A program made the position numbers and the translations under genes. Below the pieces are notes generated by a model that was not told the DNA's origin, did not search any database, and saw nothing but the letters and a program-made list of their open reading frames with translations. A stretch of DNA of 64,000 nucleotides from Brevundimonas bacteroides DSM 4726 (GTDB lineage: Bacteria; Pseudomonadota; Alphaproteobacteria; Caulobacterales; Caulobacteraceae): positions 124,001 through 188,000 of the forward strand of contig NZ_JNIX01000010.1 of the NCBI RefSeq assembly GCF_000701445.1, written 5' to 3'. Below, piece after piece: positions 34,701 to 42,668 of this stretch; position 1 is the first letter of the stretch; every line of letters begins with the position of its first letter.

Positions 34701-35263
34701 TACGCGGCTCCCTTGACGGCGGAGGCGACCTCGGCGGCCGAGGCGGGCTTGCCGGTCAGACGCTCGACGATGGCCGAGGCCGTGTCGGCGGCGATGGTGG
34801 AGACATTGGCCATGGCGGCGTCGCGCGTGGCGGCGATGCGCGCCTCTGCGGCTTCGATCTTCGCGTTGACTTCGGCCTCTTCGGCCTGACGGCGGGCCTC
34901 GGCGTCGGCGGCGACGCGGGCCTTGGCCTCGGCCGCGACCCGGCGGCTGTCGGCGCGGGCCTGCTCGACTTCGGCCTTGGCGGCGGCGGCCTGTTCGGCG
35001 GCCTCGGCCTGGACCGAACGGGCGGTCGCGACGGCGGTCGAGATGGTCGAGGCGCGCTCGTCCATCACCCGGCGCAGGCGCGGGGCGAAGACCTTCGAAA
35101 TCAGGAGATAGAGGACGAAGAAGAGGAACAGCAGATAGACGATCTGACCAGCCCAGACCGAGGTGTCGAACTGGGGCAGGCCACCGGCTTCGCCGCCGCC
35201 GTGGGCGGCTTCGGTCGTGGCGTAGGTTCCGCCGTGTTCGTCGGTTTTCTCAGGAGCGGCCAT
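34700..35263 (-). CDS. ATP synthase F0 subunit b'
   Basis: A 187-residue stalk subunit with a soluble acidic N-terminus ([20 protein letters not shown]), a membrane helix ([19 protein letters not shown]) and a coiled coil starting [14 protein letters not shown]. The FDTSVW...F..LY form is that of the b' (AtpF2/AtpX) type of photosynthetic and alphaproteobacterial ATP synthases. It follows the c subunit after about 100 bases that hold a strong hairpin, and overlaps subunit b by one base. Confidence 0.92.
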   Translation of the reverse strand: MAAPEKTDEHGGTYATTEAAHGGGEAGGLPQFDTSVWAGQIVYLLFLFFVLYLLISKVFAPRLRRVMDERASTISTAVATARSVQAEAAEQAAAAKAEVEQARADSRRVAAEAKARVAADAEARRQAEEAEVNAKIEAAEARIAATRDAAMANVSTIAADTASAIVERLTGKPASAAEVASAVKGAA

Positions 35264-35305
35264 AGGGCGTTTCGAGCGTCCGTCTGCGGGAAGGGGAAAC
35301 AGGAC

Positions 35306-35339
35306 GGCGGCGCTTCCCCAAGCCAGAGGAAACGCCGCC
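35306..35339 (-). promoter_or_regulatory. Hairpin between atpE and the b' gene
   Basis: GGCGGCGCTTCC and GGAAACGCCGCC pair over 12 bases with one mismatch around a 10-base loop, 26 bases after the atpE stop on the minus strand. No T-run follows, so it is more likely an mRNA processing or stability element that lets the c subunit be made in excess than a full terminator. Confidence 0.5.
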
Positions 35340-35364
35340 GGTCTTCACTGAAGCGGCGTGGGCG

Positions 35365-35589
35365 TTAGCCCAGCCAGGCCAGGATGCCGAGCACGAAGGC
35401 CAGGATGCCCAGGGCTTCGACCAGGGCGGCGCCCACGAACAGGTTGCCGACCTGCGAGGCCGCGGCCGAGGGGTTGCGCAGGGCGCCGGCCAGGAACTGG
35501 CCGAAGATGTTGCCCACGCCGATGCCGGCGCCGAGCATGCCGAGCGTGGCCAGACCGATACCGAAGTACTTGAAGGATTCGGCTTCCAT
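35365..35589 (-). CDS. atpE: ATP synthase F0 subunit c
   Basis: A 74-residue proteolipid forming the rotating c-ring. Two membrane helices flank the polar loop ALRNPSA; the first carries the glycine-rich [19 protein letters not shown] and the second the ion-carrying carboxylate E58 in [14 protein letters not shown]. There is no Na+-type ligand set, so it is a proton enzyme. It is separated from atpB by 57 bases and followed by a hairpin. Confidence 0.96.
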   Translation of the reverse strand: MEAESFKYFGIGLATLGMLGAGIGVGNIFGQFLAGALRNPSAAASQVGNLFVGAALVEALGILAFVLGILAWLG

Positions 35590-35646
35590 GATGGTGTTCC
35601 TATTCAGTCGAGGTTGGAGGAAGGGGTTGAGCGGCTGGGCCGGGGC

Positions 35647-36438
35647 TTAGTGCCCGTGACCCAGGTTGACCACATCGTTGAGATAGATGCTGGCCAGAAC
35701 GGCGAAGACGAAGGCCTGGAGGAAGGCCACGAGGAACTCGAGCGCGGTCAGGCCGACCACCATACCCATCGACAGGGCAGCGACCGGCAGGCCGAGCAGG
35801 CCCAGGCCACCGGCGGCGGCGAGGCCGCCCATCGAGACGACGAAGCCGGCGAAGATCTTCAGCGCGATGTGGCCGCCCAGCATGTTGCCGAACAGACGAA
35901 GCGCCAGCGTCACCGGACGCAGCAGGAAGGACAGGAACTCGATCAGGCCGACGACCGGGCGGATCGCCAGCGGGGCCGAGGTCGGCCAGAACAGCAGGAA
36001 GAAGCCCAGGCCGTGCTTGGCGATGCCGATGCCGATCACCAGCAGGATGGTGATGAGCGCGAGCGTGCCGGTCACGGCAAGCTGCGAGGTCGCCGTAAAG
36101 GTCAGGAACATGCCCAGCAGGTTCATGCCCAGAACGAGAGTGAACAGGGTGAAGACGAAGGGGAAATACTTCCGGCCCTCGTGGCCGATGATCGAGTCGG
36201 TGACGCCGTCGATCATGCCGAACAGGGTCTCGCCCGCCGACTGAAGCCGGCCGGGAACGACCTTGGCGCCCGAGGTGACGGCCGTCAGGAACAGCACGAC
36301 CAGGGCAAAGGCGATGGTCATGGCGACGTGGGCGTTGGTCACGGCGATCTGCTGAACGCCCAGCACAGGCAGCGTCACCTCACCGAACTCAAGGCCGGGG
36401 ATCGGGTGCACTTCGAACTGTTCGATCGGATCGGCCAA
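35647..36438 (-). CDS. atpB: ATP synthase F0 subunit a
   Basis: A 263-residue membrane subunit forming the proton half-channels. The essential Arg is in VTLALRLFGNMLGGHI; NLLGMFLTFTATSQLAVTG and the late EFLVAFLQAFVFAVLASIYL are family motifs. The only reasonable start is TTG at 36438, preceded by GAGGAG at nine bases; no in-frame ATG lies near the N-terminus. It begins right after atpI (three bases). Confidence 0.95.
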   Translation of the reverse strand: MADPIEQFEVHPIPGLEFGEVTLPVLGVQQIAVTNAHVAMTIAFALVVLFLTAVTSGAKVVPGRLQSAGETLFGMIDGVTDSIIGHEGRKYFPFVFTLFTLVLGMNLLGMFLTFTATSQLAVTGTLALITILLVIGIGIAKHGLGFFLLFWPTSAPLAIRPVVGLIEFLSFLLRPVTLALRLFGNMLGGHIALKIFAGFVVSMGGLAAAGGLGLLGLPVAALSMGMVVGLTALEFLVAFLQAFVFAVLASIYLNDVVNLGHGH

Positions 36439-36441
36439 GGC

Positions 36442-36807
36442 CTATCGCTCCTCGTCATCTTCATCGTCGAACGGGATGGACTTAGGGACCACCCCGGCCG
36501 CATCGGCCTCGGCCTGCAGACGTTTGGTCGTCTGCCACGCCATCCAGATCGAGACGGCGAACCCGAAGAGCACGCCGCCAATCAGTCCCCACGGCGTCGT
36601 GCCCGCGAAGCGGTCGACGACGAAGCCCAGCGCCAGACCGACCAGGACGCCGCCGATCAGCTCGGCCACGATCCGGTAGGCCTTGCCCGCCACCGCCTGA
36701 GCGACCGCGTCGGCGGTCTTGTCGGACGTGGTCGCCGCTTCCAGCGCGGATGCGGAGCGAGTGAGGCGAGCGATCGCCTCTTCGCGCGATTCCGGTGGGG
36801 TGGACAT
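36442..36807 (-). CDS. atpI: ATP synthase assembly protein AtpI
   Basis: A 121-residue small membrane protein with two helices (IVAELIGGVLVGLALGFVVD and LIGGVLFGFAVSIWMAWQTT) and the typical GxxLGxxxD pattern, ending in an acidic tail DDEDDEER. AtpI helps assemble the c-ring and its gene usually heads the F0 operon, as here. I chose ATG at 36807; a further upstream TTG has no support. The ribosome site is weak. Confidence 0.9.
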   Translation of the reverse strand: MSTPPESREEAIARLTRSASALEAATTSDKTADAVAQAVAGKAYRIVAELIGGVLVGLALGFVVDRFAGTTPWGLIGGVLFGFAVSIWMAWQTTKRLQAEADAAGVVPKSIPFDDEDDEER

Positions 36808-36928
36808 GGGTTCTGGCGCTTCTGGCCCCGCCCGGCCACGCAAGGTTTTGCGGGCCCCGACAGGGGTCTGAATTCGGCGCGGAACCTATAGGGAGGGGTG
36901 CGGAAGGTCAAGAAGCCGTGATGAAGGC

Positions 36929-37144
36929 CTAAATCACTGTTTCGGATGAGTTTTGTCCGGGGTGCGACGTTGCGGCGGTGTCTTCGGGGAGGGCGGCGGC
37001 CTGTTTCGCCGCAAGCTCGGCCGCGAAGAGGTCATAGCGGGCCATGACGGCCGCGCGCAGGGCCTCGAGTTGGGCTGTCTGACGCGCTGACGGGGGACGG
37101 AAAGGGCGGGGCCGACTGGGGCGATTGGAGCGTAAGCGGGCCAT
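36929..37144 (-). CDS. Small basic protein, unknown
   Basis: A 71-residue open frame: MARLRSNRPSRPRPFRPPSA (basic, Arg/Pro-rich), then a predicted helix RQTAQLEALRAAVMARYDLF and a Ser/Thr-rich end. AAAGGA is eight bases before the ATG, which supports translation. I do not recognise it. It lies upstream of atpI on the same strand, 121 bases from its start, and may be independent. The longer frame upstream is not supported. Confidence 0.5.
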   Translation of the reverse strand: MARLRSNRPSRPRPFRPPSARQTAQLEALRAAVMARYDLFAAELAAKQAAALPEDTAATSHPGQNSSETVI

Positions 37145-38028
37145 GGCGGGTTCCTTTGTGCAGTTTGCTCCCGGCAGGGGGAGGGCGAGTCCCCGGACTT
37201 GATCCGTGGAAGACCAGGTGGGGGCGACTGTTCCTGTGACGCCGTTTGAGGTGGTGTTGGATGAGTGTGCGGTCACGGGCCCGCCTCTGGCGGCTCCGCC
37301 GCCTGTCTCCGCCCAGGGGGCGGAGAGCGGGTGGGGACATGGGCCATCGCTCTTCCGCTGTGAACGGGATGGGAAGGGCGGGCGGAGCAGCCGGGCCTTC
37401 GCCCGGAGACCGTATGGTTTGCTGTTTCGGCGAACGCTGACTGCTCCGCGCGGCTGGTCTGACCGGAAGCGGACGGCCCCGCGTCGCTCGAAGCCGACTG
37501 ACCGAGGACCAACGGCCCTGTTAGAGCCTTGCCGCTACTGACGCCTCCGGCGGGAAGGTCGGCGTGCTTGCGAAAGCCGATCCCCTGAACGGCGCCAGTC
37601 TTCTGCCGACGCCCTTATCGCCGCGAGCTCCAAAGGGCTCGCGAACCACCCCCTTGATCCGGACGCCGGACCACCGCTCTTCACGGCCTCCGATCGTTGG
37701 ACCTCGGGAGCTCCCGCTCCAACCGCTTCCGCCGCGACAAGCTCGCAAGGCCTTGCGCCCTTCCCAGGCGACGGAACCGGAGGTGATTGTAAGGCAGGTT
37801 TCAATGAGGGCGCGTTCGCGGCGTCGCAAACGGAGCGGGCGCTGGATTCATTGGCGGAATCCGGGCGTCGTTGGATGATTGAGAAAAACAGCGCCATCTT
37901 CCTTCTCCTCTTGCGGGAGTAAGGGATGTCAGCGCGCGCCTGAAGCCCACTCCTCGGGGAGAGGGACCGAAGGGACGGCGTGCCGGGCCCCCTCCCCTTC
38001 CGGAACCGATGCTGCTAACCCCAGCGCC
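37145..38028. other. Long intergenic region, repeat-rich, no confident gene
   Basis: About 880 bases between a minus-strand small gene and lspA. It holds a GGCGGC-TCC-GCCGCC hairpin (37289-37303), copy 2 of the dispersed repeat (37349-37565), a CGCGAGC/GCTCGCG hairpin near 37620-37642 and, at 37890-37930, a TTCTCCTCTTGCGGGAG-type palindrome remnant. Several open frames over 100 codons exist on both strands, but they overlap the repeat, start poorly and are dominated by Arg, Ser and Pro, so they look like chance frames in high-GC DNA. Confidence 0.55.
37349..37565 (+). repeat. Dispersed intergenic repeat, copy 2
   Basis: Aligns along its length with the minus strand of 21505-21722, including the exact 19-mer CAACGGCCCTGTTAGAGCC (37510-37528) and similar flanks such as GCCGCTA. 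The two copies lie nearly 16 kb apart in opposite orientation. They have diverged by substitutions and small indels, so this is an old element rather than a fresh duplication. Confidence 0.72.
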
Positions 38029-38556
38029 ATGAGCATCCCCCGTATCGCCTGGGCGGCCTATGGCTTCGCCCTCGTCGTCGTCGTCTTCGACCAGATCACC
38101 AAGGCCATGATCCTGGGGTCGGTCGATGTGGCGGACGCGAACATGATCCCGCCCGGATATCTGTTCGCCGAGGTCATTCCCGACGTGCTGTCGTTCACCA
38201 TGGTGAGGAACACCGGCGTCAGCTTCGGCCTGTTCGGCGGGGGCGAGGCGCGGTGGTTCCTGAGCGTGTTCTCGATCGTGGTCGCCGGGGCGCTGGCGTG
38301 GTGGGCGATGAAGGCCGAGCGGCGGCTGCTGGTGACGGCCATCGGCCTGGTCATCGGCGGGGCGATCGGCAATGTCATCGACCGGATCCGGTTCGGATAC
38401 GTCGTCGACTTCATCGACTTCTCGGCGACGGGGCTGTTTCCGTGGGTGTTCAATGTGGCCGACAGCGCCATCACCGTTGGCGTCGCCCTGCTGATTCTCG
38501 ACAGCGTGATCTCGGAGCGGAAGCCCGCCGTTGGCGCGGCCCCCGAAAAGGCGTAA
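38029..38556 (+). CDS. lspA: Lipoprotein signal peptidase (signal peptidase II)
   Basis: A 175-residue four-helix membrane aspartyl protease that cleaves prolipoproteins before the lipidated Cys. Family motifs are FDQITKAM near the N-terminus, MVRNTGVSFGLF, the catalytic D118 in GNVIDRIRFGYVVDFID and D145 in FNVADSAITVG. ATG at 38029 gives a normal N-terminus; the open frame upstream is in intergenic sequence. The next gene, 58 bases on, encodes a lipoprotein that would be its substrate. Confidence 0.95.
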   Translation: MSIPRIAWAAYGFALVVVVFDQITKAMILGSVDVADANMIPPGYLFAEVIPDVLSFTMVRNTGVSFGLFGGGEARWFLSVFSIVVAGALAWWAMKAERRLLVTAIGLVIGGAIGNVIDRIRFGYVVDFIDFSATGLFPWVFNVADSAITVGVALLILDSVISERKPAVGAAPEKA

Positions 38557-38614
38557 TCACCCGCTCTTGCTGAGCCTTCACCCTGCGTCGTTCGCGCCGG
38601 AGCCCAAACCGACC

Positions 38615-39172
38615 ATGCGTCTGCTGACCGTTTCCCTCGTCGCCGTGTCCGCCCTGGCCCTGACCGCCTGCGGAGGCCTGCGCCAGTCCATCGGCCTGAC
38701 CAAGGTGGTGCCCGACGAGTTCGTGACCGTGGCGTCCGCCCCCCTGACCGTTCCGCCGGAATACGGCCTGCGCCCGCCCGCGCCCGGCCAGCCGCGTCCG
38801 CAGGAACTGGCCCCCGAGAGCGCCGCGCGTCAGATCCTGCTGGGTCAGCGCCAGTCGATCACGCGGTCTCCGGGCGAGACGGCGCTGGTGACGGCGGCGG
38901 GCGCCGACCGGGCCGATCCCCTGGCCCGCTATGTCATCGACGACGAGTTCGGCGACCTGGCGCACAAGGAACAGAGCTTCGCCGACCGCATCCTGTTCTG
39001 GCGCCGTGACGACGCCTCGACCCAGGCCCCGACCCAGACGCAGACGGCCCAAGGCGCGGTGACCATCGACGCGACGACCGAGGCCGAGCGCCTGCGGGCG
39101 CTGACTGGGACGCAGTCGTCGATCACCATTCAGCCGCGCCGCGGCGGTGGGTTCAAGCTGCCGGGGCTGTAA
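38615..39172 (+). CDS. Lipoprotein of the DUF3035 type
   Basis: A 185-residue lipoprotein: signal peptide MRLLTVSLVAVSALAL followed by the lipobox LTAC with Cys at about residue 19. The mature part begins GLRQSIGLTKVVPDEFVTV and continues PLTVPPEYGLRPPAPG, which matches alphaproteobacterial DUF3035 lipoproteins as I remember them. It lacks membrane helices and ends with a basic, Gly-rich tail. It is encoded right after lspA, a common arrangement in this class. An envelope or assembly role is inferred. Confidence 0.82.
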   Translation: MRLLTVSLVAVSALALTACGGLRQSIGLTKVVPDEFVTVASAPLTVPPEYGLRPPAPGQPRPQELAPESAARQILLGQRQSITRSPGETALVTAAGADRADPLARYVIDDEFGDLAHKEQSFADRILFWRRDDASTQAPTQTQTAQGAVTIDATTEAERLRALTGTQSSITIQPRRGGGFKLPGL

Positions 39173-39230
39173 CCCGGCTTGTCGTTCGAGCGTCCGTCTC
39201 TAAAAGGGACGGACTGAGCGGAGCGGCGTC

Positions 39231-39686
39231 ATGACCAACATCTTCGAGAAGGCGGCCGGTCTGTCCGGCGTCGAGCAGTTGAAGCTCGCCTTCCAGGGCG
39301 AGGAGCTGGCCGCGCCGATCGCACGCACGCTCGACTATCGCCTGACCGAGGTCGAGGAAGGCCGGGTGGTGTTCGAGGGGACGCCGACGACGGCGGTCTA
39401 CAACCCCATCGGCACGGTGCATGGAGGGTGGATGGCGACGCTGCTGGACTCGGCCTGCGCCTGCGCCGTGCACTCCATGCTGAAGCCGGGGCAGGTCTAT
39501 ACGACGCTGGAGATCAAGACCGTCTTCCACCGCGCCCTGACCGAGGGCGTGCCGGTCCGCTGCATCGGCACCATCCTTCAGGTCGGCCGAAAGGCGGGCT
39601 TCTCGGAAGCCCGCCTCGAAGGCCTGGACGGCAAGCTCTACGCCACCGCCACCTCGACCTGCCTGGTGATGGATCGCCCCGCTTAG
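39231..39686 (+). CDS. PaaI-type hotdog-fold thioesterase
   Basis: A 151-residue acyl-CoA thioesterase-like protein. The hotdog helix motif IGTVHGGWMATLLDSACACA holds the usual active-site Gly and Asp, and VYTTLEIKTVFHRAL is the following strand. Such enzymes hydrolyse aromatic or other acyl-CoAs; the substrate is not visible. It converges with the pirin gene, their ends overlapping by four bases. Confidence 0.9.
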   Translation: MTNIFEKAAGLSGVEQLKLAFQGEELAAPIARTLDYRLTEVEEGRVVFEGTPTTAVYNPIGTVHGGWMATLLDSACACAVHSMLKPGQVYTTLEIKTVFHRALTEGVPVRCIGTILQVGRKAGFSEARLEGLDGKLYATATSTCLVMDRPA

Positions 39687-40381
39687 GCCGCGTCGACCAG
39701 CACGATCTCGGCGTCGTTGACGGCCGTGACCGTCAGGGCGTCCTCGCCGGTGATCGCCGCGCCGTCGCGCGCGTTCAGGCGCACGCCGTTGACCTCGACC
39801 ACGCCCTTGGCCGGCACCAGATAGCCGCGCCGCGCCGAGCCCAGCGGATAGGTCGCGCTCTCGCCCGCCTTCAGCGTCGCACCCACCACCCGCGCGTCGG
39901 TGCGGATCGGCAGGGCATCGGTGTCATCCTCGAAGCCCGAGGCCAGGACCACGAACTGCCCGGCCCGCTCGCCCTTGGGGAAGGGCTTGGCGCCCCAGCT
40001 GGGCTTTTCGCCGCGCCGGGTCGGCTCGATCCAGATCTGGAAGATGCGGGTCGTCTCGGGCTCGATGTTGTACTCGGCGTGGCGGATGCCGGTGCCCGCG
40101 CTCATCACCTGGACGTCGCCGGCCTCGGTGCGGCCCTTGTTGCCCAGGCTGTCCTCGTGGGTGATGGCCCCGTCGCGGACATAGGTTATGATCTCCATGT
40201 CCGAGTGCGGATGAGGCGGAAAGCCCGAGTTCGACGCGATCTCGTCGTCGTTCCAGACGCGCAGATTGCCCCAGCTCATGCGGTTCGGGTCATAGTAGCT
40301 GGCGAAGGAGAAGTGGTGCTTGGCCTTGAGCCAGCCGTGGTCGGCGCCGCCCAGGCTGTCGAAGGGTCTGACTTCGATCAT
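39683..40381 (-). CDS. Pirin-family protein
   Basis: A 232-residue bicupin of the YhhW/pirin type: MIEVRPFDSLGGADHGWLKA at the start, the metal site FPPHPHSDMEIITYVRDG with the His/His/Glu set, and GIRHAEYN with another His. Such proteins bind iron; some oxidise quercetin. GGAGAG precedes the ATG at 40381. The C-terminal cupin lacks obvious metal ligands, as is usual. A palindromic repeat lies just upstream. Confidence 0.93.
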   Translation of the reverse strand: MIEVRPFDSLGGADHGWLKAKHHFSFASYYDPNRMSWGNLRVWNDDEIASNSGFPPHPHSDMEIITYVRDGAITHEDSLGNKGRTEAGDVQVMSAGTGIRHAEYNIEPETTRIFQIWIEPTRRGEKPSWGAKPFPKGERAGQFVVLASGFEDDTDALPIRTDARVVGATLKAGESATYPLGSARRGYLVPAKGVVEVNGVRLNARDGAAITGEDALTVTAVNDAEIVLVDAA

Positions 40382-40477
40382 CGTGGTCTCTCCGGCGGCG
40401 GGCCGTCCCGCCGCGTGTTGCTTGGACGGGAATATAGGGGTGGCGGTGGGAACTGCAACAGTTGTGGTGGTGAATGA

Positions 40478-40630
40478 TGTCTCCTCCCCGTTTGCCTCCG
40501 GCGAATGGGGAGTGGATGCGAGCTCTTGCGAGCAGACGGAGGGGTTCTGACGGCGGCAAGAACCCCTCCGTCTCTCCGCTTCGCTGCGAGCCACCTCCCC
40601 ATCGGCCAAGCGGCCGACGGGGAGGAGACA
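40478..40630. repeat. Large imperfect palindromic intergenic element
   Basis: Arms 40478-40548 and 40559-40630 (71 and 72 bases) are imperfect inverted copies around a 10-base centre. The outer 14 bases (TGTCTCCTCCCCGT) and inner 14 (GACGGAGGGGTTCT) pair exactly, with ATGGGGAG also shared in the middle. It lies between the 3' end of the SIMPL-domain gene and the pirin start, both on the minus strand. Confidence 0.75.
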
Positions 40631-40638
40631 CGTTCGCC

Positions 40639-41379
40639 TTACCTCAGGTCATACGTCCCGGTGATGTCGATGCGCACCGTCAGCTGGCCCGCCGCGACCG
40701 GAGTCGACGCATCCGCCGCTTCCATGCGCGCCATGGCGAAGACCGGCATGGGCGGGGGGGCCTGGTAGCCACCGCCCTCGTTCAGCGAGCGGATGGCGCC
40801 CAGTTCGACGCCCAGCGCCTGGGCATACAGCCGCGCCTTGTCCTGCAGCGCGCGCACGGCCAGCACCCGAGCCTGGTCTTCGGCGGCCTTGGGGTCGCGC
40901 AGGCCGAAGCCGATGCCGTCGATCTGGTTGACCCCGGCGGCGACCACCGCATCGGCGACGCGGCCGGTGGCGTCGATGTCCATGACCTGGACCGTCACCC
41001 GGTTGGACGCCTGATAGCCGCGCAGGCGGGGCGGCTCGTTCTGGACGTAGTCATACTGGGCCGACAGGTTCAGGCCCGAAGTCTGGATGTCGCGCGCCTC
41101 GATGCCGACGCGACGCAGGGCGGCGAACACCTCGGTCATGCGGCGCGCATTGTCGGCCATGGCGGCCTGGGCGGTCGGGGCCTCGGTCATGACGCCGAAG
41201 GTGATGGTGGCCATGTCGGGCGCGACCTTGACCTCGCCATAGGCCGACAGGTTGAGCGCGGGCTGGGCGGCCATGGCGTGGACCTGCATCGGGGCGGTGG
41301 GAGCGGACTGGGCGACGGCGGCCGGAGCGGACAGGCCGATCACGGCGGCGCCCAGCATGAGGGCGGGGAGGGATTTCAT
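40639..41379 (-). CDS. SIMPL-domain (DUF541) periplasmic protein
   Basis: A 246-residue exported protein with a signal peptide (cleavage near AAVAQS). The SIMPL/DUF541 pattern is clear: LNLSAYGEVKVAPDMATITF, IEARDIQTSGLNLSAQYDYV, RGYQASNRVTVQVMDID and a C-terminal VRIDITGTYDL. E. coli YggE, of the same family, is linked to oxidative stress, but the biochemical role is unknown. I chose ATG at 41379, which begins a proper signal peptide. Confidence 0.9.
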   Translation of the reverse strand: MKSLPALMLGAAVIGLSAPAAVAQSAPTAPMQVHAMAAQPALNLSAYGEVKVAPDMATITFGVMTEAPTAQAAMADNARRMTEVFAALRRVGIEARDIQTSGLNLSAQYDYVQNEPPRLRGYQASNRVTVQVMDIDATGRVADAVVAAGVNQIDGIGFGLRDPKAAEDQARVLAVRALQDKARLYAQALGVELGAIRSLNEGGGYQAPPPMPVFAMARMEAADASTPVAAGQLTVRIDITGTYDLR

Positions 41380-41576
41380 CAGGGACACAGCCTTTCGGAG
41401 ACGGGATTGCGGGGACGGTCGTGTTCTCCGCCTCGACCGTGACGCGACCTTGACGGTGAACGCCTGAACGCTCACACGGCTCCGCTTGCAGACGCCGTTC
41501 ATCGGCGTGAAATCGCCGAAAGGTTCGCCGCTTTCGTCCGGGCCCGACGCCTGCTAGGCGAAGGCCACGCCATCGG

Positions 41577-41652
41577 GGGCCCGTAGCTCAATGGTTAGAG
41601 CCGACCGCTCATAACGGTCTGGTTGCAGGTTCGAGTCCTGCCGGGCCTACCA
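41577..41652 (+). tRNA. tRNA with CAU anticodon, probably tRNA-Ile2 (lysidine type)
   Basis: A complete 76-base cloverleaf with encoded CCA: acceptor GGGCCCG/CGGGCCT, D-arm AGCTCAATGGTTAGAGC, anticodon loop CTCATAA with CAT at 41610-41612, and T-arm GCAGG-TTCGAGT-CCTGC. The CAU anticodon fits elongator Met, initiator Met or Ile2. The G1:U72 pair rules out the usual initiator C-A mismatch pattern, and the D-loop and variable loop look more like ileX than elongator Met, so Ile2 is my choice. The gene stands alone. Confidence 0.93.
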
Positions 41653-41728
41653 GCCACTGGTATTGCTCGAGCCGATATCAGCCGTATCGGCTTCACCGGG
41701 CGCCAAGACCATCGATGTTAGACCTCGT

Positions 41729-42544
41729 CTAGTTTCCGGTCGGGCAGGTCGGCAGGGCCCGAGCGACCGACGCGATATCAACCGGCCCGTCTGGCAAGTC
41801 ACCGAAGCGAATGCGGGCATTCGGTCGATCAAGACTTAGCCGGAAGATCGAGACGGCCATGTCCTCGTCGTCAAGCCAGCTTCCAGACAGACGATCGCCG
41901 TAGATGATCTCTGCCGCGGCGCGATCAGGCATGTACCACTGCCAGCGGTAGTCGATGATCAGTTCGTCGCGGCCGTTGACGGTACGGCGCCCCACACAGG
42001 TCGGCTCCACCGCCATGGCGATCCGGTCGAGCATTTCGTCGTCACGCCCCGCGTTTCGATAAGCCTGTCGTTCGCGTTCAGAGGCCTGTCTCAGGCTGGC
42101 GGTCTCGGGGAGGTTCAGACGCTCTGCGGTGATGTCCAGCGCGAACGCAGCCGTATGGTGAAAGGCCACGACTGTGTAGGGGTCGACAATCACCCGATCC
42201 GCCATGGCCATGACGTAGGTCGAACATGCCGACAAACAAAACTGTCGGACTCGAACGGTGACATCACGGTCAGCCAAGAGTTGTCCCAAGGCGATTGCGG
42301 AGGTCTGCATTCCGCCGTCGGAGGTCAAAATGACTTCCTCGTCTTCAGGGGTGAGGTCAGCCCCGACCTTACGCACGATCTCGTCGGTGATCGGGGCGCA
42401 GATGCGCAGAGTGCCGCTGGCATTTCGGTAAACGCCTGTGTTGCCGCACAGGGCATAGCCTGTTCGGGGGGCTTCAGTCTGACCGCCACAGCCGGATAAC
42501 GCGACGGCGAAAGTCGCAACAAGGCACGATCCCATGACCTTCAC
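41729..42544 (-). CDS. Lipoprotein with a Clp-protease-like fold
   Basis: A 271-residue protein. From GTG at 42544, which has GAGGG at eight bases, it begins with a good lipoprotein signal and lipobox ALSGC. The core EEVILTSDGGMQTSAIALGQ, then RQFCLSACSTYVMAMADRVI and VVAFHHT, resembles the ClpP/crotonase-fold order: oxyanion Gly-Gly, nucleophile Ser within ACST, and His in HHT. I infer a periplasmic, membrane-anchored Clp-fold hydrolase or an inactive relative. A second half (WQWYMPDRAAAEIIYGDRL) has no family I know. GTG at 42559 and ATG at 42535 are other possible starts. Confidence 0.72.
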   Translation of the reverse strand: MKVMGSCLVATFAVALSGCGGQTEAPRTGYALCGNTGVYRNASGTLRICAPITDEIVRKVGADLTPEDEEVILTSDGGMQTSAIALGQLLADRDVTVRVRQFCLSACSTYVMAMADRVIVDPYTVVAFHHTAAFALDITAERLNLPETASLRQASERERQAYRNAGRDDEMLDRIAMAVEPTCVGRRTVNGRDELIIDYRWQWYMPDRAAAEIIYGDRLSGSWLDDEDMAVSIFRLSLDRPNARIRFGDLPDGPVDIASVARALPTCPTGN

Positions 42545-42611
42545 CGTCGCATCCCTCACCTTCGGCTGTGATGCTTACATCCCTTCGGCGCTCAAGGCCC
42601 TCCCCCACCCA

Positions 42612-42644
42612 AACAAATAGCCCGGCCTGTGCGAACAGGCCGGG
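42612..42644 (-). terminator. Intrinsic terminator of the outer-membrane protein gene
   Basis: CCCGGCCTGT pairs perfectly with ACAGGCCGGG over 10 bases around a four-base loop (42621-42644). On the minus strand it is followed by CTATTTGTTTG, a T-rich run. It lies 24 bases after the stop of the barrel-protein gene. Confidence 0.85.
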
Positions 42645-42668
42645 CCGAGGCGCTCTTTGGAAAGAGGG

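Noticed and set aside
37206..37541. 111-residue open frame in the repeat region
   Set aside because: Overlaps repeat copy 2, with Arg/Pro-rich composition and no ribosome site; the similar frame in copy 1 is also poorly started. Kept as repeat pending a selection test.
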